In this document: positions 1 to 5,385 of the stretch, one piece after another
How the letters are laid out: every line of letters begins with the position of its first letter
Position numbering within the stretch: the stretch's first letter is position 1
Origin: Fischerella sp.
Lineage (GTDB): Bacteria; Cyanobacteriota; Cyanobacteriia; Cyanobacteriales; Nostocaceae
Assembly: GCA_026419705.1 (NCBI GenBank)
Contig: JANZYY010000269.1
Coordinates: 1 to 6,954 of the forward strand
Length of the DNA: 6,954 bases
Direction: 5' to 3'
Notes under the pieces: model-generated
What the model saw: the letters and a program-made list of their open reading frames with translations, nothing else
Told to the model about the DNA's origin: nothing
Database searches by the model: none
Made by a program: the position numbers and the translations under genes

Positions 1-273
1 GCGTTAGACTTTTCTGGCCGTCCCCATCTCAGCTACGGCTTGCAAATTCCCACCCAGCGGGTGGGAACCTATGACACCCAACTAGTACGCGAATTTTTTG
101 TGGCGCTAGCGAATAATAGCCAAATGACGCTGCACATTCGCCAGTTAGATGGCATTAATTCCCATCACATCATTGAGGCGACGTTTAAGGCGTTTGCAAG
201 GGCAATGCGGATGGCGGTGGAGATCGATCCCCGGCGTGCAGGGACGATCCCCAGCTCTAAGGGGGTATTGTAG
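1..273 (+). CDS. hisB: Imidazoleglycerol-phosphate dehydratase, C-terminal part (5' end outside window)
   Basis: This is the last 90 residues of HisB, which dehydrates imidazole-glycerol phosphate to imidazole-acetol phosphate, a mid-pathway cytoplasmic step of histidine biosynthesis. The frame is open from the first base (ALDFSGRPHLSY...) to a TAG at 271-273, so only the 3' end is present. Diagnostic parts are the SGRP segment near the left edge, the HIRQLDGINSHHIIEATFKA stretch, which holds a His-His-x-x-Glu metal-binding motif of the family, and the family-typical tail with IDPRRAGTIPSSKG. The C-terminus looks complete and intact. The bacterial monofunctional enzyme is about 200 residues, so a little over half is missing to the left. 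It converges on the tldE-type gene with about 127 bp between stop codons, where I see no strong terminator. Identification is secure. Confidence 0.96.
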   Translation, partial: ALDFSGRPHLSYGLQIPTQRVGTYDTQLVREFFVALANNSQMTLHIRQLDGINSHHIIEATFKAFARAMRMAVEIDPRRAGTIPSSKGVL

Positions 274-400
274 AAAGAATTTGCGTCAAATAGGAGTGAG
301 TGGAAACGCAGAGGGTCGCACAGTCCCGATCCGAAAGTTTTGCTGGGAGCTTGTGTAATTTTGCAATTGGTGAAGGTGTACACTGTTGTGCATCGGCACG

Positions 401-1747
401 CTACAGCGTATACGTAAAGTCTTTTACCAACATGCCAGGAACCATAATTCCTCCAAGTTGGCGACTCTCGTAGGTTCCAACTTCGGGGATAAATTCTTGA
501 AAATTGGTCAAATATAGGAGATTTTCTCCCCAGAAGCGATAGAGGCTATCATCAAAGCGCAAATTCTCTATGGGTGCGACGATTTCGCCGTCTTCTACCC
601 AGAAGCAAGCATAGCGAGTCATACCTGTGATTCTACCCGTGGGGCGATCGCTCCAATTGAGGTAATGCAAGTTTGATACATACAATCCTGTATTCAAATT
701 GGGTAAGATCTGTTCAAATGCTAAGTTTCCCGGACTTACTTCTGGTGCACGCAAGGATTCAGAACCGTTAGCGCCGTTGGCAGTTTTTTGATATTCTTTG
801 GCGGTGCGAGAATTAATCAGGGTATTTACTAGTGTGCCTTGTGTGATGATTGGTAATTCTGGTGGTGCCATTTCTCCCCACTCATTAAAACGGGGTACCG
901 ATCCCCGCTGAAAGTTTTCTTTGAGGTTAAATATTGGAGAAAGCACTTTTTCTTGACGCGATAGAGGAGCTAAAGCACTGTTTCCTTGTTGTAAATCAGC
1001 TTCACTTACACCTCCCCAAGAAAGCATGGTCAATAAATCAGCTACTGCTGCTGGTGCAAAATAAGTTTTATACTGTCCTGGGGATAATTTTTTGACTGGT
1101 CGAGAAAGTAATTCTAGTTGTTTTTTAGCTTCTTCTATTTTGGCTGCGTAGGCTTGTGGATGCCAATCACTACCTGCAAAAATACCTTTAACGGCTTGTC
1201 CTTCTGGGTTAAATATAGAGTAATCCAAAGTAAAAGAATCAGTGGTAAACCAGTGTTTTTGACCGCTGGAATCAGCATAAGCTTTAATCACCACTCCTCC
1301 GGAGTATAAGCCTGTAAAATCTAATTCTTTGACTGATTCCAAAATTGTTGGTATTACTGCTTCTTCAGGTAATAAATTACCAGTATGAACTTCTCGGCTG
1401 GTGTTAGTTCCTGACGGCAAAACCAAATAAGGATCTAAAGGTAGCAAGGAAATTTCTTCGCGTAATTCTTGCCAGGCTTTGTATGTTACTTGCCAATCTA
1501 TTTCCCCATTACCAGTAAAAGGAATCTGTCGAAAATTGCTGCGCTGATTTTGCATTAAAGTCAGTTCAATCCAGCCATCAGCAACAATACCAGTTTGTCT
1601 GACTTTGGCATGATTAAAACGAGTAAATTGACTGCGTTCGCTGTGTAATTTTACAGTAAATTGTTCGCTTGCTTGTTTTTTAAGCAAGAGAGTTTCAATC
1701 AGTTGGTTAAAGCTGACTTCTAAAGTAAATAATTCCTCGTGTTTCAT
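401..1747 (-). CDS. tldE: TldE/PmbA-type subunit of the TldD-TldE metalloprotease
   Basis: A 448-residue member of the PmbA/TldD (modulator of DNA gyrase) family, about the usual length of TldE/PmbA. In characterised bacteria TldE pairs with TldD into a cytoplasmic heterodimeric protease that trims small unfolded peptides, for example CcdA antitoxin and the microcin B17 precursor in E. coli. TldE itself has no metal site, and accordingly this protein lacks an HExxxH motif. Family features are the SGGVVIKAYADSSGQKHWF stretch (about 149-167), the APAAVADLL segment (about 231-239), the glycine- and asparagine-rich core (about 310-341, with SRTAKEY and PGNL) and a C-terminal GGIMVPGMLVKDFTYTL. 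The ATG at 1745-1747 is supported by AGGA (minus strand, 1754-1757), six bases upstream. It lies 152 bp downstream of tldD on the same strand, so the pair is probably co-transcribed. The stop is TAG at 401-403. Family is sure; TldE rather than TldD rests on the missing metal motif and on the partner next door. Confidence 0.92.
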   Translation of the reverse strand: MKHEELFTLEVSFNQLIETLLLKKQASEQFTVKLHSERSQFTRFNHAKVRQTGIVADGWIELTLMQNQRSNFRQIPFTGNGEIDWQVTYKAWQELREEISLLPLDPYLVLPSGTNTSREVHTGNLLPEEAVIPTILESVKELDFTGLYSGGVVIKAYADSSGQKHWFTTDSFTLDYSIFNPEGQAVKGIFAGSDWHPQAYAAKIEEAKKQLELLSRPVKKLSPGQYKTYFAPAAVADLLTMLSWGGVSEADLQQGNSALAPLSRQEKVLSPIFNLKENFQRGSVPRFNEWGEMAPPELPIITQGTLVNTLINSRTAKEYQKTANGANGSESLRAPEVSPGNLAFEQILPNLNTGLYVSNLHYLNWSDRPTGRITGMTRYACFWVEDGEIVAPIENLRFDDSLYRFWGENLLYLTNFQEFIPEVGTYESRQLGGIMVPGMLVKDFTYTL

Positions 1748-1753
1748 CTAAAT

Positions 1754-1757
1754 TCCT
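1754..1757 (-). promoter_or_regulatory. Ribosome binding site of the tldE-type gene
   Basis: Read on the minus strand, AGGA sits six bases before the ATG at 1747. It supports that start and suggests independent ribosome entry, as expected given the 152-bp gap after tldD. No comparable motif precedes tldD or the glsB-type gene. Confidence 0.6.
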
Positions 1758-1767
1758 AGCTGAAAAG

Positions 1768-1892
1768 GGATTGGGAATTGGGGAACTCACCGGCCCCCAC
1801 GACGGCTCTTAGTGGGGATTAGGGGCAATGGGGATTGGGTAAAGGAATTTATTAACCTTTCACCTTTCGCCTTTTCCCCTTTCCCCTTCCCT
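1768..1892. repeat. G-rich / C-rich short-repeat spacer inside the tldD-tldE pair
   Basis: The spacer consists almost wholly of degenerate heptamer-like repeats. On the plus strand it has GGGATTGGGAATTGGGGA (1768-1785), then a block of four G-runs (1814-1839), then a pyrimidine block of CCTTT/CCCCTTT units (1856-1892). This resembles the short tandemly repeated repetitive sequences of heterocystous cyanobacteria. In the minus-strand transcript the purine block (GGGAAGGGGAAAGGGG) comes first and the C-rich block follows, so the two could partly pair. No coding potential is convincing here. Confidence 0.7.
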
Positions 1893-1899
1893 CTCTTCT

Positions 1900-3342
1900 T
1901 TACGCGCCGCCACCGAATACTTCGACGTTGGCAAATACACAGACGGGTGAACCATGCCCTACCCAAATAGCTTGATTTGGCTCTCCTTTGCCACAGTAAG
2001 GGGTGCCGTACATTTCCCAAGTAGAGGAGTTTCCGACCTCAATCAGACTGTGCCAAAATTCTGGAGTAGTGGCTCGATAGTTGGGGTTACGGAGGGTTTT
2101 GGTTAACTGACCGTTCTCAATCAATTTAGCGTACTCACAACCAAATTGAAATTTGTAACGGCGATCGTCTATTGACCAGGAACGATTGGATTCCATGTAG
2201 ACGCCGTGTTCTATGTCAGCAATAATTTCTGCAAAGGAGCCTTTCCCTGGTTCTAAATTTAAGTTACCCATCCGGTCAATGGCAGGTCGATTCCAAGAGC
2301 AAGCACGCGCACAAGCTACTCCAGGTACACCAGCTCTTTTTTGACTTTCCAAACTGCCCAAACCGCGCAGCAGCACACCCTCTTTGATTAAATATTCTCG
2401 TGTTGCGACAGCACCAGTGTCATCGTAACCATAGCTGGCTAATTCACCAGGTACAGTCGGGTCAAAGGTAATGTTCATCAAGGGAGAACCATATACTAGA
2501 ACGCCAAAATCACTTTTGTTAACAAAGCTACCCCCGGCGTAGTTGCGCTCATCTCCCAAAATTCTATCAATTTCTAGGGGGTGTCCAACACTTTCGTGAA
2601 TTTGCAGCATCATTTGGTCTGGGGCTAGCACCAAATTAGTACGTGTGGTTGGACATTCGTCTGCGGTCAAAAGTTCTACCGCCTGTTCACCAATTTTCTG
2701 TACCTGCTGCCATATGTCTTCTGGTTTGAATAGTTCCATTCCACCTTGGTAATAGTTTGCTTCCCAACCGTTATTAGTGCGCTGCTGGACGATCGCTCCA
2801 TCTTGGGCGATCGCTCCGTAATTGGTGCAGATAAACATGAATTTTTGATACACTTCTGAGCCATTGCTGCTGACAAACCATGTTTCTCTTTCCCTGGTGT
2901 TAGCGCTGGCTGTGGTTCGGACAATTTGCTCGGAGACTTTTAAGGTATGGCAGATGCGGACTAGTACATCGTTGATTTCTCCAGCACTAAGAGCATCCAA
3001 TGGTTCGAGAAATGGGGAAGTATATTGACCAATAACTTTGGGACGCTCAGTTGAGGCTTGGAACGGATGTATCCACCACTTACTAGCTGCTAGTGCTTGT
3101 TTATATGCTTGTGCGGCCGCGTTTTGCAAGCTTGTAAACTCTAGAGAATTAGTAGCAGCATAGCCAATACAGCCATTGACCATAACTTCCAGCATCGCTC
3201 CAGTGGTGGAAGATTTACCGTTACTTTGGGGCAAACCATCACGAATATAACGATGGGAAGAAGTTTCTTTGACTACTCTGATACCGACCCAATCAGCAGG
3301 AATATTGATGTTAGCGATCGCTTTTGTGAGTTCAGACCACAT
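1900..3342 (-). CDS. tldD: TldD-type catalytic metalloprotease subunit
   Basis: A 480-residue TldD, the zinc-bearing subunit of the TldD-TldE peptidase, predicted cytoplasmic and of normal family length. The catalytic HExxxH motif reads HESVGHPLEIDR with His249, Glu250 and His254. The third expected metal ligand, a cysteine in a CGKG context near the C-terminus, is Cys450 (PYCGKGEPNQAIWVGHGSP), so the active site looks complete. Other family landmarks are GGSFVNKSDFG after the motif, YGYDDTGAVATREYLIKEG (about 304-322), the LxSQKRAG-like loop (331-338) and a GGGA end. Translation starts at ATG 3340-3342 without an obvious Shine-Dalgarno sequence, which is common in cyanobacteria. The stop is TAA at 1900-1902. 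It is the first gene of a minus-strand pair with the tldE-type gene. Its natural substrate cannot be inferred: no peptide-toxin, antitoxin or RiPP precursor gene is visible here. Confidence 0.95.
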   Translation of the reverse strand: MWSELTKAIANINIPADWVGIRVVKETSSHRYIRDGLPQSNGKSSTTGAMLEVMVNGCIGYAATNSLEFTSLQNAAAQAYKQALAASKWWIHPFQASTERPKVIGQYTSPFLEPLDALSAGEINDVLVRICHTLKVSEQIVRTTASANTRERETWFVSSNGSEVYQKFMFICTNYGAIAQDGAIVQQRTNNGWEANYYQGGMELFKPEDIWQQVQKIGEQAVELLTADECPTTRTNLVLAPDQMMLQIHESVGHPLEIDRILGDERNYAGGSFVNKSDFGVLVYGSPLMNITFDPTVPGELASYGYDDTGAVATREYLIKEGVLLRGLGSLESQKRAGVPGVACARACSWNRPAIDRMGNLNLEPGKGSFAEIIADIEHGVYMESNRSWSIDDRRYKFQFGCEYAKLIENGQLTKTLRNPNYRATTPEFWHSLIEVGNSSTWEMYGTPYCGKGEPNQAIWVGHGSPVCVFANVEVFGGGA

Positions 3343-3371
3343 ATTGTCGTGACGCTGGAGTGAGCAGAAGT

Positions 3372-3390
3372 GTAAATATATTATGTTTAC
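3372..3390. promoter_or_regulatory. 19-bp near-palindrome upstream of tldD (possible operator/promoter region)
   Basis: GTAAATATATTATGTTTAC has outer arms GTAAA/TTTAC and matches its own reverse complement at 16 of 19 positions. It ends 29 bp before the tldD start codon, within the 110-bp divergent spacer between tldD and the pseudouridine synthase remnant. The TATATT/TAATAT core could also act as a -10 box. It does not fit the NtcA consensus GTA-N8-TAC, because the spacing is 13. The symmetry is seen; the regulatory role is inferred. Confidence 0.35.
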
Positions 3391-3452
3391 CTTAACGTGT
3401 TAGAAAAAAATCAACCCCGCTCAAATCAAGCAGATTTAAAATCATACCTTCT

Positions 3453-4045
3453 ATGGTATTTCTACATCCGCTTTCAGATTTCATCCAGTGTAATTGCGCG
3501 ATCGCCAAGATAGTGTCCTCAGTCGTTTACGTCAGCTGTTACCTGAGAAGATGGTATTTGCAGCGATGCATCGCTTGGATCGAGAAACATCTGGTATTCT
3601 CTTACTAGCTCGCGATCGACAAACTTATCGCCAACTTAGTCGGCAGTTTCAACAACGGCAAGTTCGCAAAGTTTATGAAGCTTTACTTTCTGGTTGTGTG
3701 ACTATTAATCAAGGTGTAATTGAACTGCCATTATGGGGAGATCCTGAGAATCGTCCCTATCAGGAAGTTAATTGGCAGTACGGAAAACCAAGTGTAACTC
3801 GCTTCCAGGTACTGGCGAGGGAAGGAGATTACACTCGTGTAGAGTTTGTGCCACTAACAGGACGCACGCATCAATTGAGAGTTCATGCTGCTGATGCGCG
3901 AGGACTTGGTATACCCATCTTGGGAGATAAACTTTACGGATGTCGTGCACTCACAAGTCGATTACACCTGCATGCTAGAGAAATTTATTTTCTGCATCCA
4001 CAGTTGGGAGAAAACTTTCACCTTAGAACAAAGACGCCTTTTTGA
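3453..4045 (+). pseudogene. RluA-family pseudouridine synthase gene with large internal deletion
   Basis: The reading frame from 3494 to the TGA at 4043-4045 encodes the C-terminal part of an RluA-type rRNA/tRNA pseudouridine synthase. It has the catalytic HRLDRETSG (Asp29 counting from 3494), GRTHQLRVH and the LGDKLYG motif. It has no credible start of its own: its first possible initiator is a TTG inside the sequence RDRQDSVLSRLR, mid-domain in relatives. An ATG at 3453 opens a different frame reading MVFLHPLSDFIQCN, which from memory matches the N-terminus of long (about 550-residue) cyanobacterial RluA-like proteins. The two frames are out of register and meet at a HIP1 octamer at 3498-3505. 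After the junction the ATG frame runs to a stop near 3625. I infer that some 350 or more codons were lost, including the start of the catalytic fold (the usual ...VNKPxGLxxxP region). The remnant is probably non-functional. Homology is certain; the deletion model is likely. Confidence 0.8.
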
Positions 4046-4098
4046 AGATTAACCCAGAAATTGCAGACGCACTCATAGGCTTCCCCCAAGAACTAAGT

Positions 4099-4114
4099 CA
4101 CCAAGACACCAAGA
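4099..4114. repeat. Two tandem copies of CACCAAGA
   Basis: A perfect 8-bp direct duplication, similar in style to the CAAAG-type units at 5097-5123. Such runs are common in intergenic DNA of filamentous cyanobacteria. Confidence 0.6.
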
Positions 4115-4242
4115 ATTGAACATGCAGTCAGACCAGGCTGTAGCCAATTTGGAAGAGTACAACAGTGGTGAAAAGGCAATTGCGCTCGGCAGATCGTAAA
4201 CAATCAATGCATCAGTTAGTTTAACAATAAAACTCGGCCTGA

Positions 4243-4329
4243 ATTAGCTGCATATATTCCGGAATGCCGCATATTGGCTTTGTAGAAGACTATAACACTC
4301 ACAAAGTGATGGTGGTCTTTATTCCTTAG
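4243..4329 (+). pseudogene. Possible C-terminal coding remnant, unidentified
   Basis: A frame open after a TGA at 4240 encodes 28 residues ending IGFVEDYNTHKVMVVFIP and a TAG at 4327-4329, with an internal ATG at 4264. The polar-turn then hydrophobic-strand pattern looks protein-like and loosely recalls part of DUF502 proteins, but that resemblance is a guess. It is too short to be a confident gene. A rho-independent terminator follows 35 bp later on the same strand, as would be expected after a former gene. Confidence 0.2.
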
Positions 4330-4363
4330 ATCTCCTCATTTTAAAATGCTATAGGTAAACTCT

Positions 4364-4389
4364 CCACACTGCTACAACAGTGTGGTTTT
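4364..4389 (+). terminator. Rho-independent terminator hairpin, plus strand
   Basis: CCACACTG and CAGTGTGG form a perfect 8-bp stem around the 6-base loop CTACAA, followed directly by TTTTATATTT. On the minus strand the stem is followed by GAGAG, so it is oriented for plus-strand transcripts. No intact plus-strand gene lies just upstream: the pseudouridine synthase remnant ends 318 bp before it. Confidence 0.7.
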
Positions 4390-4401
4390 ATATTTGTGAA
4401 A

Positions 4402-4491
4402 TTAGGCTGAATGAACGGGGCAATCGCCTTTGATGTTGAAAATCCAATCATAATAATAACGCTCACCCAACTCCGGGCAAGCGCTATGTTT
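4402..4491 (-). pseudogene. Possible coding remnant with CPELGERYYYDW motif, unidentified
   Basis: On the minus strand a frame bounded by stops encodes 29 residues that look like a genuine protein C-terminus: CPELGERYYYDWIFN followed by IKGDCPVHSA and TAA (4402-4404). It has no start codon, since an in-frame stop lies just upstream at 4492-4494. It could therefore only be the tail of a degraded gene or of one interrupted further right. The spaced CP...DCP cysteines and aromatic run are unusual for random AT-rich sequence, although the YYY comes from an ATA repeat. Family not recognised. Confidence 0.3.
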
Positions 4492-4501
4492 TTAATTTAA
4501 A

Positions 4502-4536
4502 TCAGGGAGATAATAATAGTTAAATGAATTCCCTGA
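4502..4536 (-). terminator. Hairpin downstream of the glsB-type gene, possible terminator
   Basis: Perfect 7-bp arms TCAGGGA/TCCCTGA surround a 21-base AT-rich loop, beginning 32 bp after the stop codon of the 4569-4841 gene. On the minus strand it is followed by TTTAAATTAAAAAC, not a clean T-run, so it may be a 3' stabilising stem instead of an efficient terminator. Confidence 0.3.
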
Positions 4537-4568
4537 ACTTTTGCATAAATCGATGAAAATTTAATTTC

Positions 4569-4841
4569 TTACACGGCACTCCTGCGGGTTAATAAGTTCC
4601 ACAAGAAGATGGCAACGATCGCACCAAGGATTGCCACCAAAATACCCGGAATGCTGAAAGTAGTAGCCGTTAAGGTAAAGGTCCCCGTTTGGAAAAATAC
4701 GCCTAAGCTACCACCAATGAAAGCACCAATGATTCCTAGTATAATTGTCCCCAGAATGCCTCCGCCTTGATGACCAGGATAGATAGCTTTGGCGATCGCA
4801 CCAGCAATTAAACCTAAAACAATCCAAGCAAGAATGTTCAT
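4569..4841 (-). CDS. GlsB/YeaQ/YmgE-family (transglycosylase-associated) membrane protein
   Basis: A 90-residue, very hydrophobic, glycine-rich protein of the GlsB/YeaQ/YmgE family, historically called transglycosylase-associated proteins. Members are small inner-membrane proteins often linked to general stress responses; their molecular activity is not established. Three membrane segments are visible (about 3-20, 28-50 and 64-84). The family-typical IxxGxIAGxIAK motif is followed by YPGHQGGGILGTIILGIIGA, the conserved loop and start of the second helix. A short basic tail (TRRSAV) follows the last helix. The length is normal. ATG at 4839-4841 is the natural start because it puts the first helix at the N-terminus; no Shine-Dalgarno motif is seen in the AT-rich leader. 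It appears to be a single-gene unit with a possible promoter at 4880-4908. Confidence 0.93.
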   Translation of the reverse strand: MNILAWIVLGLIAGAIAKAIYPGHQGGGILGTIILGIIGAFIGGSLGVFFQTGTFTLTATTFSIPGILVAILGAIVAIFLWNLLTRRSAV

Positions 4842-4879
4842 TTTTGTTAATTTTGTAATTGTTTTTCACTAACAAGTAC

Positions 4880-4908
4880 AGATTAACAATCGAAACATTA
4901 GTATTCAA
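4880..4908 (-). promoter_or_regulatory. Possible promoter of the glsB-type gene
   Basis: On the minus strand TTGAAT (4903-4908) and TAATCT (4880-4885) are spaced by 17 bases, a sigma-70-like arrangement. The -10 element lies about 38 bp upstream of the ATG at 4841. Both boxes are imperfect and the region is AT-rich, so chance matches are possible. Confidence 0.3.
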
Positions 4909-5026
4909 TCTGCCAACAGAACTAATTGTTTGTAGCCTTAAGGAATAGTTGAGCGGTTGAAATTTATTTTGATATATACACTAATAGGAAGGGATCGGAA
5001 ATTAAAGAAAGTTCCTAGCAGGAGAC

Positions 5027-5182
5027 TAGTGGTCTGTCTCATGAGTTCTGAGGGGTTAAATAATGTAGACGCTTTCTTCGGCTGACCGTAGGGTACCACA
5101 AAGTACACAAAGTATGCAAAGAAGGAGGTTTAATAGAGTTGTGCTTTCTTTGTTTACCGAGCAAAATTAGTGAAACAGACTA
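5027..5182. mobile_element. Candidate MITE-like element with imperfect terminal inverted repeats
   Basis: The left end reads TAGTGGTCTGTCTCATGA. The reverse complement of the right end reads TAGTCTGTTTCACTAA. They align with one 3-base gap and share TCTGTYTCA, and each is bounded by TA. A TA boundary and a GTCTGT-type terminus suggest a non-autonomous derivative of an IS630/mariner-type element, but this is inference. The 156-bp interior has no gene and contains the CAAAG 9-mer repeat. Terminal similarity is partly degenerate, so an old or chance structure is possible. Confidence 0.35.
5097..5123. repeat. Three tandem 9-mers (CACAAAGTA x2, then TGCAAAGAA)
   Basis: Two perfect copies of CACAAAGTA are followed by a diverged third copy. 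The unit is of the 'CAAAGTACGCAAAG' kind scattered in intergenic DNA of Nostoc-like genomes. It lies inside the candidate MITE. Confidence 0.65.
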
Positions 5183-5256
5183 AAAGGGCCAGATTAAATT
5201 CTTGCTTGGTAATAGCAGTATAGGTATCCCCCTTGTATCTTAAAAGGAGAGCGGTA

Positions 5257-5322
5257 AGTGCTTCTGAGGGGAACCCCCAAAACTGCACTCTTTCGCCTTC
5301 CCAAGGCGGACTTTCAGGGGTT
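5257..5322. repeat. Cluster of overlapping palindromes (interspersed repeat-like)
   Basis: Several inverted repeats overlap. AGTGC (5257-5261) pairs with GCACT (5285-5289) around GGGGAACCCC. AACCCC (5272-5277) pairs with GGGGTT (5317-5322) and encloses a compact CGCCTT-CCC-AAGGCG hairpin (5294-5308). No T-run follows, so it does not look like a standard terminator. The sequence style resembles high-copy palindromic repeats of filamentous cyanobacteria. It lies 63 bp downstream of the COG3650-like gene. Confidence 0.5.
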
Positions 5323-5356
5323 GTGTAGCAATTTGAGAGAGGGAATTATTATTGTT

Positions 5357-5378
5357 AATTCTACAGAAATTCTACAGA
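5357..5378. repeat. Perfect 11-bp tandem duplication AATTCTACAGA
   Basis: Two exact adjacent copies lie just downstream of the stop codon of the minus-strand gene that ends at 5386. This is probably a slippage product. Confidence 0.7.
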
Positions 5379-5385
5379 CTCGATA

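Larger units (their letters stand above)
4046..4568. other. Gene-free stretch with degraded sequence
   Basis: About 520 bp without an intact gene. It holds an 8-bp tandem repeat (4099-4114), two short possible coding remnants (4243-4329 plus, 4402-4491 minus), a terminator hairpin with T-rich tail (4364-4389) and a looser hairpin (4502-4536). A 25-codon ATG frame at 4122-4199 is unrecognisable. The mix of isolated gene-like pieces and a terminator suggests eroded genes. Confidence 0.6.
4842..5385. other. Gene-free stretch rich in repeats
   Basis: About 540 bp with no supportable gene. It holds the putative promoter of the glsB-type gene, a candidate MITE-like element (5027-5182) containing a triple 9-mer, a cluster of overlapping palindromes (5257-5322) and an 11-bp tandem duplication (5357-5378). 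The only sizeable frame (GTG at 5258) runs through the palindrome cluster and looks spurious. Confidence 0.6.

Noticed and set aside
149..383. Frames overlapping the end of hisB on both strands (149-358 plus, 165-383 minus)
   Set aside because: Shadows of the hisB frame with no recognisable features; hisB is unambiguous in its own frame.
274..400. Search for a terminator or small RNA between the convergent hisB and tldE-type genes
   Set aside because: Only weak stems (GGGTC/GATCC with a G-U pair; GTGTACAC) without T-runs. No Yfr1-like ACTCCTCACAC motif was found.
1118..1309. 63-codon plus-strand frame opposite the tldE-type gene
   Set aside because: Antisense to a strongly supported gene; no motif.
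1787..2020. 77-codon minus-strand frame across the end of tldD and the repeat spacer
   Set aside because: Off-frame with tldD and rich in Arg/Lys/Gly from the purine repeat; a compositional artefact.
2676..2924. 82-codon minus-strand frame inside tldD
   Set aside because: Fully contained in the well-supported tldD coding sequence in another frame.
3768..3950. 60-codon minus-strand frame opposite the pseudouridine synthase remnant
   Set aside because: Antisense shadow of conserved RluA motifs.
4122..4199. 25-codon ATG frame MQSDQAVANLEEYNSGEKAI...
   Set aside because: No Shine-Dalgarno motif, no recognisable family, short; could be chance or debris. Not enough to call a gene.
4708..4908. 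66-codon minus-strand frame overlapping the glsB-type gene
   Set aside because: Off-frame; the glsB-type frame has clear membrane helices and family motifs.
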